Assembly: GCA_016126655.1 (NCBI GenBank)
Contig: CP065955.1
Span: 1,843,001 to 1,907,000 of the forward strand
DNA from: Aerococcaceae bacterium zg-1292
GTDB taxonomy: Bacteria; Bacillota; Bacilli; Lactobacillales; Aerococcaceae
DNA length: 64,000 bases
Direction: 5' to 3'
Both the position numbers and the translations under genes were made by a program. Positions 62,194-64,000 of this stretch are shown here, piece after piece; within the stretch, counting starts at the first letter, position 1, and every line of letters begins with the position of its first letter. The notes under the pieces are model-generated. The model saw nothing but the letters and a program-made list of their open reading frames with translations, did not search any database and was not told the origin of the DNA.

Positions 62194-64000
62194 CTATTTA
62201 TCTGTTTCATTTTCTTTGACGGTTTCTTGATTCATCACATGAACGTTGCGTGCTAATCGTTTCAAATAAGCTAACCATTTATCGGCTGTTAAACCTTTTA
62301 TGTTAAGCGTTACTCTTAACTCGCCTTCATTAACAGCTACTTGCGTTTTCACTGGTATATCTTGCATCGCTTCAAATATTTTTACGCCTTGCAATTTCGA
62401 AGTCATCTGCTCATTAAAATCAATGTGCACTTTATCCACTTTTTGCCGAATACGAATAATCCCCGCCGACAAGCCATAATATTTAATTAGCGCAATCTCA
62501 AGCAAATCAGCGACTTCATCGGGAAACTCACCAAATCGGTCAATCAATTCATCTTGCACTTTGCGATACTCTTCTTCTGATTCAATACGTTGAATCGCTT
62601 TATATATTGCAATCTTTTGCCGTTCATCCTCGATATAAGTAGACGGAATATACGCATCCACTAGTAAATCCCACTCAATTGAATCCGAGGCAGCACTATC
62701 TTTATGCCGTGATAATCCACGTTTCATATCGACAGCTTCTTTCAACATTTGTGAATATAAATCAAATCCAACTGAATCAATAAAGCCTGATTGCTGTTTA
62801 CCGAGTAAATTACCCGCTCCACGAATCGATAAGTCTCGCATCGCAATTTTAAATCCAGAGCCCAACTCTGTAAATTCTTGAATTGCCTGCAAACGTTTTT
62901 CGCTGACTTCACTTAATTGCTTGAATGGCTCATACATTAAATACGCATAAGCAACACGGTTCGTCCGTCCGACACGTCCTCTCAGCTGATACAAGGTTGA
63001 CAAGCCCATATGGTCAGCCATATCGATAAAGAGTGTATTAGCATTAGGAATATCCACACCTGTTTCGATAATCGTCGTCGTGACTAAAATATCGTACATC
63101 CCTTGGATAAAATCAATCAGCACGGTCTCCAGTTGTACTTCCGTCATCCGCCCATGCGCAACCGCAATCCGCGCATCTGGTACTAACTCTGCAATTTCAT
63201 TCGCACGCTGTTCAATGGTCGCAACTCGATTATATAAGTAAAAACATTGTCCACCACGCGCTAGTTCACGTTCAATCGCTGACTTAATCGCACCATCATT
63301 GCGCTCCATCACATATGTTTGCACCGGGAAACGATTACTCGGCGGTGTTTCAATAACCGACAAATCACGCACTCCAATCATCGACATATGCAAAGTTCTA
63401 GGAATCGGCGTAGCTGTCAGCGTCAACACATCCACTTGTGATTTTAATTGTTTCAAACGCTCTTTATGACGCACTCCAAATCGCTGCTCTTCATCGACCA
63501 CCAATAATCCTAAATCGGAAAATGTGATATCTTTTGATAGCACACGGTGCGTTCCTACCACAATATCCAGTTGCCCTAAGGCTAATTTTTCAATTGTCTC
63601 CGCTTGTTGCTTTTTCGTTACAAATCGACTCAACATACCGATATTTACTGGAAAATCAGCAAAGCGTTCAACCAATGAATTATAATGTTGTTGCGCTAAA
63701 ATTGTCGTCGGCACTAAGAATGCTACTTGTTTACCATCCATCACTGCTTTAAAGGCTGCACGCATCGCTACTTCAGTCTTACCATAACCCACATCACCGA
63801 CTAATAATCGGTCCATCGGACGAATTTTTTCCATATCTGCTTTGATTTCTTGAGCACTACGTAATTGGTCTTGTGTTTCTACATAGGCAAAGGCATTTTC
63901 AAACATTTCCTGTTCTGGCGTATCTTTAGAAAACGCATATCCTCGCTGACTTTCACGCTTGGCATACAATTCAATCAATTCATCCGCAATATCTTCAATT
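62194..64000 (-). CDS. mfd: Transcription-repair coupling factor Mfd (partial, C-terminal half)
   Basis: Translocase that removes stalled RNA polymerase and recruits UvrA. The frame is open to the window edge; about 602 codons of a usual length near 1170 are seen. Visible are Walker [12 protein letters not shown], the DEEQ box (VVDEEQRFG), [12 protein letters not shown], helicase domain 2 ([38 protein letters not shown]) and the C-terminal TRCF domain. The N-terminal UvrB-like and RNAP-binding regions lie outside the window. An internal ATG at 63978 is not the start. Confidence 0.96.
   Translation of the reverse strand, partial: IEDIADELIELYAKRESQRGYAFSKDTPEQEMFENAFAYVETQDQLRSAQEIKADMEKIRPMDRLLVGDVGYGKTEVAMRAAFKAVMDGKQVAFLVPTTILAQQHYNSLVERFADFPVNIGMLSRFVTKKQQAETIEKLALGQLDIVVGTHRVLSKDITFSDLGLLVVDEEQRFGVRHKERLKQLKSQVDVLTLTATPIPRTLHMSMIGVRDLSVIETPPSNRFPVQTYVMERNDGAIKSAIERELARGGQCFYLYNRVATIEQRANEIAELVPDARIAVAHGRMTEVQLETVLIDFIQGMYDILVTTTIIETGVDIPNANTLFIDMADHMGLSTLYQLRGRVGRTNRVAYAYLMYEPFKQLSEVSEKRLQAIQEFTELGSGFKIAMRDLSIRGAGNLLGKQQSGFIDSVGFDLYSQMLKEAVDMKRGLSRHKDSAASDSIEWDLLVDAYIPSTYIEDERQKIAIYKAIQRIESEEEYRKVQDELIDRFGEFPDEVADLLEIALIKYYGLSAGIIRIRQKVDKVHIDFNEQMTSKLQGVKIFEAMQDIPVKTQVAVNEGELRVTLNIKGLTADKWLAYLKRLARNVHVMNQETVKENETDK

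Noticed and set aside
63534-63978. Apparent start of a shorter Mfd at 63978
   Set aside because: The frame continues without a stop to the window edge and upstream residues match Mfd, so the gene is simply cut.

Overview
The window comes from a low-GC Gram-positive bacterium of the order Lactobacillales. The gene orders mfd-rqcP-divIC-yabR-tilS-hpt-ftsH-hslO-dusB and folD-xseA-xseB-ispA-tlyA-recN, a DexB/Msm-type sugar operon, a heterodimeric LmrCD-like exporter and a clusterless MutY all fit. An Aerococcaceae- or Carnobacteriaceae-like member is a guess, and no species can be named. Most genes lie on the minus strand.

Layout by position. 1-9 kb: rpsD (cut by the window edge), D-serine dehydratase, an HD hydrolase, an L,D-transpeptidase, a DUF402 nucleotide phosphatase and a two-gene ABC exporter. 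9-18 kb: mutY, recX, recN, tlyA, ispA, xseB, xseA, folD (DNA repair, isoprenoid and folate genes). 18-25 kb: a cation/proton antiporter, a small orphan protein, an aldo/keto reductase, trmL, queG, rplY/ctc, a NusG-II-domain protein, mgsA. 25-31 kb: rhodanese, DUF2200, radC split by an ORF-less group II intron, folC, murB, a GNAT, tsaE. 31-39 kb: a DUF4430 lipoprotein, rpoZ, gmk, an LCP cell-wall ligase, proC, gdhA, DUF1275, a GNAT, tRNA-Arg(TCT), an orphan anchored protein. 39-48 kb: an alpha-galactoside/isomaltoside operon (aga-msmE-msmF-msmG-dexB) with a divergent AraC regulator and a probable cre site; it has no ATPase gene and must borrow one. 48-54 kb: brnQ, pta, luxS, dusB, hslO. 54-56 kb: an IS1634-type element with a broken transposase and a visible target duplication. 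56-64 kb: ftsH, hpt, tilS, yabR, divIC, rqcP and the C-terminal half of mfd.

The most unusual feature is a family of about 120-bp structured repeats, alone or as 2-4 head-to-tail copies, present in at least eleven intergenic places. Each can fold into nested stems: an outer arm pair, an inner hairpin of about 7 bp and an extra 4-bp pairing. Different copies carry different but complementary arms, so the base pairing is conserved while the sequence changes. The element is oriented with the downstream gene. It often fills the space from the stop codon of one gene to the Shine-Dalgarno sequence of the next. A decayed copy before the plus-strand gene brnQ is inverted accordingly. This looks like a mobile or recombining intercistronic RNA element; its function is not evident from sequence.

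A second notable item is the roughly 0.6-kb group II intron inside radC. It has a recognisable domain V with a CGC triad and a domain VI with a bulged A, no reverse-transcriptase gene, and removal restores the reading frame.
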